Positions 17,101 through 24,204 of a stretch of 43,737 bases of DNA are shown here, piece by piece. The DNA is from DAOTUB01 sp034437455. Its GTDB lineage: Bacteria; Chloroflexota; Anaerolineae; B4-G1. The notes under the pieces are model-generated. The model saw only the letters and a list, made by a program, of their open reading frames with translations. It was not told the origin of the DNA and did not search any database. The first letter of the stretch is position 1; every line of letters starts with the position of its first letter. Location: contig DAOTUB010000331.1 of the NCBI GenBank assembly GCA_034437455.1, forward strand, positions 1 through 43,737. The letters are read 5' to 3'. The translations under genes and the position numbers were made by a program.

Positions 17101-17846
17101 AGGGCGTGTGGCACATCGGAAACCGCCCCTCGGATAATGATCTCTTTCACAACGCCAAAATCTGCAACTATCTCTTTCAGGCTCCGACGAGCTTTGCCAA
17201 CGAGTATCTGGAGGGTAAGTGGCTCATCGCCGGTAACCATCGCGAGGCCGGGGCACTGGGCGGCTCTCAGGGGCCGACCTTGTACGCCCTGGCCCCCTGG
17301 GAGGACGGCAGCCCTCCCACGTCTGGACAGAATCTGGATGCTTTGCCTCTGTTGTACTATCCCGAAATCTATCAATGTGTCTGGGAAGCCGAAGGGGACA
17401 TCAACGAACATCCCGCTCCGGGGGTTTGTCACTTTCCGAACTATCGCGCGATGGACAACTGGGGAGGTGGAGTCTGGGTCGAGACCGCTTCGAAACGAGG
17501 CATCCTGATATTCGGGAGGAAGGGGTTGGGAGATAATTGTTACGGATCGACGGAATTGTGCGGCGCAGATCCCTGCGCAACGTCCAGCGGATACCACGCG
17601 TATCCCTATGAGCCTCAGATCCTCTTCTACGATCCGGAGGAACTGAAAGAGGTACTCGACGGAGCTAGAGAGCCGTGGGAGGTGTTGCCTTACGAGACCT
17701 ACAGTCCGGCGGACGTGGTGATCGGTGGAGAGTGTAACTTTCTCGGCGCGGCTGCCTACGACCGAGAACGTGGCTTCATATACGTGACCGAGCGCGAGGC
17801 CGGTCCATTTGGAGAGACAGTAGTACACGTCTGGAAGGTCTCGTGA
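14196..17846 (+). CDS. Secreted multidomain protein with an SGNH-like N-domain and DNRLRE domain
   Basis: GGAGGAGG precedes the ATG at 14196 (MNVKKTLRLIVVLIV), giving 1216 residues with a signal peptide. The N-domain (about 45-310) has YAHTSHGSQI, FILMTGHTDGGG and VLFDFADIETYDP plus many Cys. It looks SGNH-hydrolase-like, but I cannot name its activity. Two PNGGE-type Ig domains and a PKD-like domain follow, then a DNRLRE/CBM96-like beta domain (about 470-690, with MWWDLSTLP and WIRLDATAAVQAWV). A YLPLVLNG motif occurs internally at residue 789, where the neighbouring proteins end. About 420 further residues, unrecognised and Cys-containing, follow it. This suggests fusion of two proteins. 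It is 4 bases from the next gene. Confidence 0.75.
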   Translation: MNVKKTLRLIVVLIVAIVGIGLLTVAVKLPQDPPSTALAAPVDSPAQEAIIIDHTCTDLSKIPDYWIEEAKKLAIHYAHTSHGSQINSGLETLDNATYNFSRFTAGPEPPTSLSCEAGALCMYDGNPPETYIGPEDYWSTSGGISRTQAVADTGLFDYSMWSWCGQQSDNPTATVQLYLDVMAGFESAYPDMRFILMTGHTDGGGSTLERNNNMVKQYAIDNNMVLFDFADIETYDPLGGGPYVNNGEGTCQWCVGFCSAHPEYCTDLPSSCAHSFTNPEDALFCKLKGNGFWWMMARLAGWDGQSSGSLDLTAPNGGEDWTVGSEHEIRWTSAGTITHVSLAYSTDGFGTSTVITSSTPNTGSYTWTIPDDPSTSVRVRVTSVVSPTIYDDSNADFTISEVAEDYTFQAIITPADATPPISYTWSPEPYSGQGTASATYQWGSGTHVIGVAATNCGGTVNDTYTYTVDGPSLAIRSVAAQQTTVVFQNGVSPSASYTNTADTVLARDFITANLGMVDQLETFFGDGEENRRTLMWWDLSTLPSSDIVVDAATVELYHYHTGAGNDMPIALYRVARGWTEGEGHFTPSPGGATWLTATTGVAWTTPGGDYHDTILDQTTLPTSTGEVWIRLDATAAVQAWVTGGQPNYGLLLRPLSGDYTYHYYHSREAITATLRPRLVVTYTTGASTPTLDITVPNASTRWPVSSTRQIQWTTSGVITEVNLSYSLGDGFTPIESNVANTGSYDWPTPPTTTISARVRVQSSISATISDTSDAFELYEPAEVTTHTVYLPLVLNGYAPPQPCPNPLTGVAITGPITGSITGTLLQPADLIHKGAFAYPTGDDWAYGARALAYYPDGDPGSTDSYPGSLYATGYDQDDFVGEITIPEPVISGNFGDLPKASALRVLTDITGGWKDNCTYAAGCIYREVDGLEYLPNVDRIVWNLKDWYNVAGHDQDSLGWSNLDMGGAQGVWHIGNRPSDNDLFHNAKICNYLFQAPTSFANEYLEGKWLIAGNHREAGALGGSQGPTLYALAPWEDGSPPTSGQNLDALPLLYYPEIYQCVWEAEGDINEHPAPGVCHFPNYRAMDNWGGGVWVETASKRGILIFGRKGLGDNCYGSTELCGADPCATSSGYHAYPYEPQILFYDPEELKEVLDGAREPWEVLPYETYSPADVVIGGECNFLGAAAYDRERGFIYVTEREAGPFGETVVHVWKVS

Positions 17847-17850
17847 GGGG

Positions 17851-19425
17851 ATGGATGGCTTGAGAAGCTGCCGAGTTCTTTTGAGCCTGTTGTCGGTGGG
17901 CCTGCTGCTGACGATGGCGTGCAACTTTGACACGCTCACACCTGTGACGGCTCAACAAGCCCCGATGGTCGGCGATTATGGTTTCTGTCCGCCGCTCGAC
18001 CCGCCCACCGGCCCCACCGTCACCGTCTCCACCGTAGCCGAGCTGGAGGATGCGGTGAGCGATGCCACGTCGGGCGACACGATCCTGGTCGCCGCGGGAA
18101 CCTATGATTTATCGAACGCCATTTGGGTGGTGAACAACGGCGTCGCCATCCGTGGCGCAACCGGCGACCGGGATGACGTGGTGCTGGATGGCGGCGGTAT
18201 GCTCACCTGGAGCAACACGCACGTCATCGCCATCAACGCCGACGACGTGACCGTTGCTGACTTGACCATCTGCAACGGGGACGAGCATGGTATCTCGGTA
18301 CAGGGCAGCGATCGGCCCACACTCTACAATCTGCACATCTTGGATACGGGCTACCAGTTGGTCAAGGTCAATCCTGTGGGCGATGGCAGCGAGGATGGAC
18401 TGCTGGCCTGCTCTCGCCTGGAGTACACCACCACCTCCCCGGAGGATTACACCAACGGCATCAGCGCCCACGACGCGCATCGCTGGACGGTGCGGGACAA
18501 CGAGTGGTATCGCATCCGCACGCCGAACAACGAGCCTGTACCCACCATCCTGTTTTGGTCCGGCTCGTCGGATACGGTGGTCGAGCGCAACTTACTGGTG
18601 GACTGTTACCAGGGCATCTCCTTTGGCAACTCTTCGGATGATGACATACCGAGTCACACCGGCGGGATCGTGCGCAACAACATGATATACGCCTCGCTGC
18701 TCCACGACTCGGTGATCGAAATGGTGCATGCTACAGGCTGGCTGGCGGCGCACAACACCGCGTTGCTCCTCAATCCAAACGGCTTGACCTGGGGGATGGA
18801 GGCGCGTTTCTCGGACACTGCGGGGACCTTTGCCTATAACCTGACCAATATGGACGTCTGGCCCAACCGGGATGGCGCCAGCGCCACTGCCACAGGCAAC
18901 GTCACAGATGCCGGGAGCGAGTGGTTCACCGACGCCTCCAACGCCGATCTGCATCTGGCGGCCTTGGCGACGGAAGCTATCGACCAGGCGGCGGCGCTGT
19001 CGCAGGTGACTGACGACTTTGACGGCGACGCGCGCCCTCAAGGCACCGCGCCAGACGTGGGCGCCGACGAGTACGTCGCATCCACGCCGCCCGCCGTGAA
19101 CGATCTGCGCGTCAGCCGCGCCGTCACCGATTCCACCACGTTGACCGCCACATTGACCTGGACGCCGCCCGGAGAGGCGGTCACCGCGACGCTGCGGTAC
19201 AGTGGCGCGCTGATCACCGAGGAGAACTGGGCCGGGGCCGCTTTACTCGTCGATGATCTGGCGGGCAGCGCGTCTGCCTTCGTCGCCGTGGTGCCCTACG
19301 GCGGCGGTCACGTCTACTTTGCGCACCGCTGGCAGAACGCAACCGGGGCGTGGTCCCGGCTTTCCAACAACGCTTTTTGGCCCTCGTTTTCTCTCTATCT
19401 GTCGCTCGTGATGCGGATGGATTGA
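17851..19425 (+). CDS. Secreted right-handed beta-helix protein
   Basis: The 524-residue protein starts at 17851 directly after GTGAGGGG and 4 bases past the preceding stop, so it is probably cotranslated. The N-terminus is a signal peptide (LLSLLSVGLLLTMAC). The Cys could be a lipoprotein site, but Thr at -3 is atypical. Residues about 50-380 have the pattern of parallel beta-helix (pectate-lyase/NosD-like) repeats: AELEDAVSDATSGDTI, GVAIRGATGDRDDVVLDGG, DDVTVADLTICN. A small beta domain (VNDLRVSRAV) follows, and the protein ends FSLYLSLVMRMD, a variant of the YLPLVLRN tail. Polysaccharide binding or cleavage is possible; no catalytic residues can be assigned. Confidence 0.8.
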   Translation: MDGLRSCRVLLSLLSVGLLLTMACNFDTLTPVTAQQAPMVGDYGFCPPLDPPTGPTVTVSTVAELEDAVSDATSGDTILVAAGTYDLSNAIWVVNNGVAIRGATGDRDDVVLDGGGMLTWSNTHVIAINADDVTVADLTICNGDEHGISVQGSDRPTLYNLHILDTGYQLVKVNPVGDGSEDGLLACSRLEYTTTSPEDYTNGISAHDAHRWTVRDNEWYRIRTPNNEPVPTILFWSGSSDTVVERNLLVDCYQGISFGNSSDDDIPSHTGGIVRNNMIYASLLHDSVIEMVHATGWLAAHNTALLLNPNGLTWGMEARFSDTAGTFAYNLTNMDVWPNRDGASATATGNVTDAGSEWFTDASNADLHLAALATEAIDQAAALSQVTDDFDGDARPQGTAPDVGADEYVASTPPAVNDLRVSRAVTDSTTLTATLTWTPPGEAVTATLRYSGALITEENWAGAALLVDDLAGSASAFVAVVPYGGGHVYFAHRWQNATGAWSRLSNNAFWPSFSLYLSLVMRMD

Positions 19426-19480
19426 TGGGGGGACGAGGACGATCATGACATAACCGATCACTCACAAAGGAGAAAAGCAA

Positions 19481-22213
19481 ATGATGTACACAGCCCTGTT
19501 TGAGATATCCATCTTGGCCCGGCTGGGCGCGACGCTGACGCTGCTACTGACACTGTTCGGCGTCGTCTCTGTTCCGACGATGTATGCGGCCACCACGCGC
19601 ATAATCGACGTGGATAGCGTCAAGGACAGCTCGCCAGGCGACGGCTGCACTCTACGGGAGGCGATTGACCTGGCGAACGTAGGGGCGAGCGCTGGTCCCC
19701 ATGCTAACCAGTGCGTCGTTACCGAGAAAGGCTTGGGTGCTCCTTACACCTACGTCATCAACGTGCCCAGTTACACCTACACGCTGAAAGGCGCATCCGG
19801 GGAGGATGGCAACGTCGGCGGCGACCTGGATATCGAGGCCAACGTGATCATCGTGGGAGAAGGCGCGGCCAAAACCATCATCGACGGCGACGGTGCTGAC
19901 CGAGTCTTTCACATCGACCCTGGCAGCGATGATGGCAGCTTTATCGTCCAGATCGGCAACGTGACCATCCGGGATGGCAGCGCCAGTTCTGCTGGCGGGG
20001 GCGTCGCCGTCACCGGCGACAACGATACGCTGTACCTGGCCAGTTGCGTCGTCTATGACAATGCGTCCACCTGGAACGGCGGCGGCATCTACAACGCCGG
20101 AACGCTGACCATCACCGACAGCGACGTCTACAGCAATACGTCTTCCGCCAGCGCAGCGTCTGGCGGCGGTGGTATCTACAACGGCGGCGCGCTGACCATC
20201 ACCGACAGCGATATCTACAGCAACACGCTCACCGGCACCCTCATCTACGGCAGTGGGATTTACAACGTCGGCACTTTGACCGTAAACGGGGGTTCTATTT
20301 CTGGCAATGAGGTCAGGAATGAGAGCGGAGGGGGATTGGCTAACGAAGGTGTATCTCATCTTACTGGTGTGATAATTGCCAATAACAGCGCCCTGGACAC
20401 GGATGGCGACGATGATAGTTACGGCGGCGGCATCTACAGTTGGGGGGTGATAACCATCACCTCCTGCACTATTTTCGGCAACGAGGCGGATGATGGCGGC
20501 GGGGGGCTATACAGCGCGAGTGGCCTCAGCGGCGGTGGCGCGGCGATCATCACAGGCACGACCATCTACAGCAACACGACGTCCGACGCATCCGGCGATG
20601 GCGGCGGCATCAACAATGCCGGGGCATTGACCATCACCCACAGCCACATCCTGACCAACACGGCAAGTGACAATGGCGGCGGGATCTATAGCACGGGCAG
20701 TTTCTACATCGCCAGCAGTATGGTGATAAGCAACACAGCCGGCGGCAACGGCGGCGGAATGCGGCTCCAATCGGACGGTGGCGGCACAGTCGCCACGGTC
20801 ATCACCGATACCACCGTCAGTCGCAATACCGCCGCCAACGAGGGCGGCGGCATCCTCCTCCGCGCTCACGAGGACAGCACCATCACCTTGGCGCTCGCCA
20901 ACAGCACCATCAGCGATAATGAAGCAAATGACTATGGTGGAGGCTTGGGAGTCTGGCTCAACCACGGCGGCGTCGCCGATGTGGCGCTTATCGAAAGTGA
21001 TATCACGTCCAATACCGTCATCTTTGGAGCCGGCGGCGGGGTCAGGATCTATGCCAGTTACACCAGCACCGCTACGGTGGCCTTTGACCGCGTGACTATC
21101 AGCGACAATGAGGCCAGAATCGATGGCGGTGGTGGGGTCGATATCTATAGTCACGATAGTGTGTCGAAGGTGAGATTCGAAAACAGCACCATCAGCGGCA
21201 ATGAGACGGGCGGCTGTGGGGGTGGTATTTGTAGCGATGATGGGATCGTCACCCTCAACGATAGCGTGATTTCCGGCAACACGAGCGGCGACGACGGCGG
21301 CGGTATCTACAGCGACGGCGGGGGCGCTGGCGCGGTGGAGAACCCGTTGACGCTGAACAGCTGCACCATCAGCGGCAACACGGCCAACAGCGACAGCTAC
21401 GCGGGCGGCGGGGGCATCTATCTCTACTACAGCTCGGTGGTGATGACCAACACGACCATCTCCGGTAACTCTGCCACCGCCACTCATGGCGGCGGCATCG
21501 GCACGCTGAGCGACTCGGATCAGACGATTGATCTGGCCCATTGTACGATCTACTCCAACACCAGCGGCGCGGATGGCGGCGGCTTGTTCCTGGAAGGTAG
21601 CTTCACGGTTAACGCGCTGCACACCATCGTGGCGGGTAACTCGGCGAGTGGGGGCGGCCCCGACATCTATGGCGCGATCCACTCCCTTGACTACAATCTG
21701 ATTCAGGATGCGACTGACGCGGTGATCACGGGCGCTACCGCTCACGACATCCTCGGAAGCGATCCGCTCCTCGGCCTGCTGGCCGACAACGGCGGGGAGA
21801 CGTGGACCCACGCCTTGCTCGTCGGCAGCCCGGCCATCGACGCCATACCCACGATCAGTTGCACCCTGACCGTCGACCAGCGCGGCGTATCCCGCCCGCA
21901 AGGCTCCGCCTGTGACATCGGCGCCTACGAGTTGGCGGCCTGTTACACACTGACCACCACGGTGGAGCCAGCGACCGGCGGCAGCGTGAGCGTCAACCCG
22001 CCGCCTGACTGTGGCGGCGACCAGTATACCGTGGACACCGTGGTGACCTTGACGGCGGAGGCGAACGTCGGTTACGCTTTCGACCATTGGAGTGGCGACG
22101 CCGGCGGCTCGGTCAGTCCGGTCACGGTGACGATGGACGGCGACCGCGACGTCACGGCCCACTTTGTCTCGATGATTTACCTGCCCTTGATCGTGAGGGA
22201 TGCGTCGTCCTGA
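19481..22213 (+). CDS. Secreted CSLREA / beta-helix adhesin-like protein
   Basis: The gene starts at 19481 after AAGGAG and codes for 910 residues with a signal peptide ending near TMYAA. A CSLREA-type motif (GDGCTLREAIDLAN) opens the mature part. The bulk (about 120-740) is a run of short beta-helix repeats of the form GGGIYNxGTLTITDSxIYSN, as in Pmp-like surface proteins. A divergent InlB-type repeat (YAFDHWSGDAGG) precedes the SMIYLPLIVRDASS tail. It is probably a surface or secreted adhesin-like protein. The internal DNA repeats encode these protein repeats and are not a CRISPR array. It ends the secreted block. Confidence 0.85.
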   Translation: MMYTALFEISILARLGATLTLLLTLFGVVSVPTMYAATTRIIDVDSVKDSSPGDGCTLREAIDLANVGASAGPHANQCVVTEKGLGAPYTYVINVPSYTYTLKGASGEDGNVGGDLDIEANVIIVGEGAAKTIIDGDGADRVFHIDPGSDDGSFIVQIGNVTIRDGSASSAGGGVAVTGDNDTLYLASCVVYDNASTWNGGGIYNAGTLTITDSDVYSNTSSASAASGGGGIYNGGALTITDSDIYSNTLTGTLIYGSGIYNVGTLTVNGGSISGNEVRNESGGGLANEGVSHLTGVIIANNSALDTDGDDDSYGGGIYSWGVITITSCTIFGNEADDGGGGLYSASGLSGGGAAIITGTTIYSNTTSDASGDGGGINNAGALTITHSHILTNTASDNGGGIYSTGSFYIASSMVISNTAGGNGGGMRLQSDGGGTVATVITDTTVSRNTAANEGGGILLRAHEDSTITLALANSTISDNEANDYGGGLGVWLNHGGVADVALIESDITSNTVIFGAGGGVRIYASYTSTATVAFDRVTISDNEARIDGGGGVDIYSHDSVSKVRFENSTISGNETGGCGGGICSDDGIVTLNDSVISGNTSGDDGGGIYSDGGGAGAVENPLTLNSCTISGNTANSDSYAGGGGIYLYYSSVVMTNTTISGNSATATHGGGIGTLSDSDQTIDLAHCTIYSNTSGADGGGLFLEGSFTVNALHTIVAGNSASGGGPDIYGAIHSLDYNLIQDATDAVITGATAHDILGSDPLLGLLADNGGETWTHALLVGSPAIDAIPTISCTLTVDQRGVSRPQGSACDIGAYELAACYTLTTTVEPATGGSVSVNPPPDCGGDQYTVDTVVTLTAEANVGYAFDHWSGDAGGSVSPVTVTMDGDRDVTAHFVSMIYLPLIVRDASS

Positions 22214-22590
22214 CGCAAGCTCGTGCCAGCTTGATTCTCGCCATCGGCATCGCCTGGCTGGACGTATATCAAGCTGTGTTTGGGCCGGTGCGGTGTTGGT
22301 CCGAGGGGGGCGAGGGGGATGTTCACATATATCACCCTCGTCTCCCCAGCCCGACGACATTTTTTCTCTCCTCACGGCGTTTCGTGCAGCTTCTAAAGTC
22401 TCCAAATCATGTCGGATTTTTCTGGAAAAACATCGCCAAATGAGTTATAATAGGGAGGGCCAATAGACATCCCCACTCTCTGTGCATCTGTGGAAGGAGG
22501 CGGGAAGAAGCGGTTTGTGGGCTGTGAGGTCTCGGCAAGATCAACGATAATCGCCTGGCGGCGAATGAGACATCCAAATTGCCAACTACT
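22214..22590. other. Gene-free spacer with a probable promoter
   Basis: No coding region is visible. A perfect 6-bp hairpin CAAGCT/AGCTTG follows the stop codon, and a weak hairpin (CGAGGG/CCCTCG, about 22309-22340) sits about 20 bases before a run of T near 22360; either could end the secreted block. The promoter listed separately is at 22423-22451. A leader of about 130 bases then precedes the kinase gene. It contains GGAAGGAGGCGGGA (about 22492), which is not next to any usable start. Confidence 0.5.
22423..22451 (+). promoter_or_regulatory. Promoter of the signalling block
   Basis: TATAAT (22446-22451, exact) lies 17 bases after TGGAAA (22423-22428, four of six). It is the only good promoter before the run of kinase genes. 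Confidence 0.6.
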
Positions 22591-24105
22591 ATGATGACAC
22601 GGTCTTTCTTCCTGGCTATCGAAGGCCCCATTGGGGTGGGGAAGACAACATTGGCTCGCCTGCTGCAATCCCGTTTCCAAGCGGGGTTGTTGTTGGAAGC
22701 GTTTGACGAGAACCCTTTCCTCGCCGACTTTTACGCCGATCGCACCCGCTATGCTTTTCAGACGCAGATGTTTTTCCTGTTGAGCCGTTATCGCCAGCAG
22801 CAGACGGTACCGGAGAGCCTGGTGCACGGTTCTCTCATCGCGGATTACACCTTTGGCAAGGATAGCCTCTTTGCACATCTGAATCTGGAGGGCGACGAGT
22901 TGGACGTGTACGATCAACTCTACGAGGTCTTGGCCGACCGCGTCCTTCTTCCTGATCTCGTCATCTATCTGCGGGCAGAGATCGACGAGTTGATGATGCG
23001 CATTGCCACCCGCGATCGGAGTTACGAGCGGGAGATGGACCGTGCGTACATCGAGAGTGTGCGCCAGGCCTACGAGCGATTCTTTGCCGATTACACACAA
23101 ACTCCATTGCTGACCCTGGACACCGACGATTTGAATTACGTCCGAGATCCGCTCGTGCTTGCTTTTGTGGAAGGACGGGTGCGGACGGCGCTGGAAATCG
23201 GAGTGCATCAGCAACCTTTGCCACAGATGAAGCCCGTTGATTCGTCAAAGCCAGCAACGCCGAATGAGTCTGTGTGCACAGAATCAGAGGCAGGGGAGGC
23301 TGCGGCGCGGACGGCTGCGGCGCGGACGGCTGCGGCGATAGAAGACGCCCGGCTGTACGAGCAGGCTCAACGTCGTGTCGCCGAACTGGAAAAGCGCGTG
23401 GCCGAATGCACGGTCGAACTGGCCGCCGTCAACCAGGAGCTGAAAGCTCTTGCCTATGCCGTCTCCCACGATTTGCGCGCGCCATTGCGGCGCGTCGAGG
23501 GCTTTAGCCGACTCTTGCTGGAAGGTTACGAAGAATGCCTGGACGGGACGGGGCGAGATTATGTGCAGCACGTGCGGACAGGCAGCCAGCACATGAAGCA
23601 GCTCATTGACGATCTGCTGAAATTGTCTCGCTTGATGCGCCGCGAGATGCGCCGCGAGCGAGTCTCTCTGAGTGTTTTGGCGCAAGAGATCGCGGCCCAG
23701 TTGCAAGCGGCGCAGCCGGAGCGCCAGGTGGAATTCGCCATCGAGCCGGGGTTGGTCGCCGAGGGGGATGCTTACTTGCTGCGGGTAGCATTGGAGCACC
23801 TGCTGGATAACGCCTGGAAATTTACCAGCCAGCGGGCTTGTGCCAGGATAGAATTTGGTTATACTAGGGTGGGGGGCAGGTTGGCCTATTTTGTGCGCGA
23901 CGACGGGGTTGGTTTCGACATGGCCTACGCCGACAAGCTGTTTGATGCTTTCCAGCGCCTGCACGCGGCGGATGAGTTCGAAGGCACTGGGATTGGCCTG
24001 CCCATCGTACAGCGCATCGTTCGTCGCCACGGTGGGCGGGTCTGGGCAGAGGGCGAGATGGGGCAAGGGGCGACCTTTTACTTTACGTGCCCCAAAGATA
24101 GGTAG
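22591..24105 (+). CDS. Deoxynucleoside kinase fused to a histidine kinase
   Basis: Residues 1-210 are a complete deoxynucleoside kinase: P-loop GPIGVGKTT (12-20), Glu36 before DENPFLADFY, DYTFGK (85-90) in the position of the DRS motif, and LID-like RDRSYEREM. Such enzymes 5'-phosphorylate deoxynucleosides for dNTP salvage. A linker (about 211-250) with a short AAART repeat leads into IEDARLYEQAQRRV, the usual last helix of a GAF domain whose body is absent. Then come a HisKA domain with SHDLRAPL (H293) and a HATPase domain (LDNAWKF, DDGVGFD, GTGIGLPIV). The protein has no transmembrane segment. The start codon is uncertain (TTG 22579 or ATG 22591/22594) because no ribosome site is adjacent. 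It is the first gene of the signalling block. The fusion is unusual, and its logic is unknown. Confidence 0.85.
   Translation: MMTRSFFLAIEGPIGVGKTTLARLLQSRFQAGLLLEAFDENPFLADFYADRTRYAFQTQMFFLLSRYRQQQTVPESLVHGSLIADYTFGKDSLFAHLNLEGDELDVYDQLYEVLADRVLLPDLVIYLRAEIDELMMRIATRDRSYEREMDRAYIESVRQAYERFFADYTQTPLLTLDTDDLNYVRDPLVLAFVEGRVRTALEIGVHQQPLPQMKPVDSSKPATPNESVCTESEAGEAAARTAAARTAAAIEDARLYEQAQRRVAELEKRVAECTVELAAVNQELKALAYAVSHDLRAPLRRVEGFSRLLLEGYEECLDGTGRDYVQHVRTGSQHMKQLIDDLLKLSRLMRREMRRERVSLSVLAQEIAAQLQAAQPERQVEFAIEPGLVAEGDAYLLRVALEHLLDNAWKFTSQRACARIEFGYTRVGGRLAYFVRDDGVGFDMAYADKLFDAFQRLHAADEFEGTGIGLPIVQRIVRRHGGRVWAEGEMGQGATFYFTCPKDR
23298..23337 (+). repeat. 15-bp tandem repeat at the kinase fusion junction
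   Basis: Two exact copies of GGCTGCGGCGCGGAC and a partial third encode AAART-AAART-AAA. They lie exactly between the deoxynucleoside kinase and the GAF-derived helix, which may mark where the fusion formed. Confidence 0.85.
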
Positions 24106-24204
24106 CCGCGGATTCCATTCCGCGCCACATGTATCATTGACGACAGGACAAGTGAGACTATGACGACTATGACGACGACATCGCTGCAGGAGGGATGAAC
24201 CAGG

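Noticed and set aside
20080..21600. Short repeated DNA units suggestive of a CRISPR array
   Set aside because: The units are irregular, lie in an open frame and encode beta-helix repeats (GGGIY...); there are no constant repeats with equal spacers and no cas genes.
20507..22405. Long antisense frame (632 codons) opposite the beta-helix protein
   Set aside because: Mirror of repetitive Gly/Thr/Asn codons; low-complexity product without a domain.
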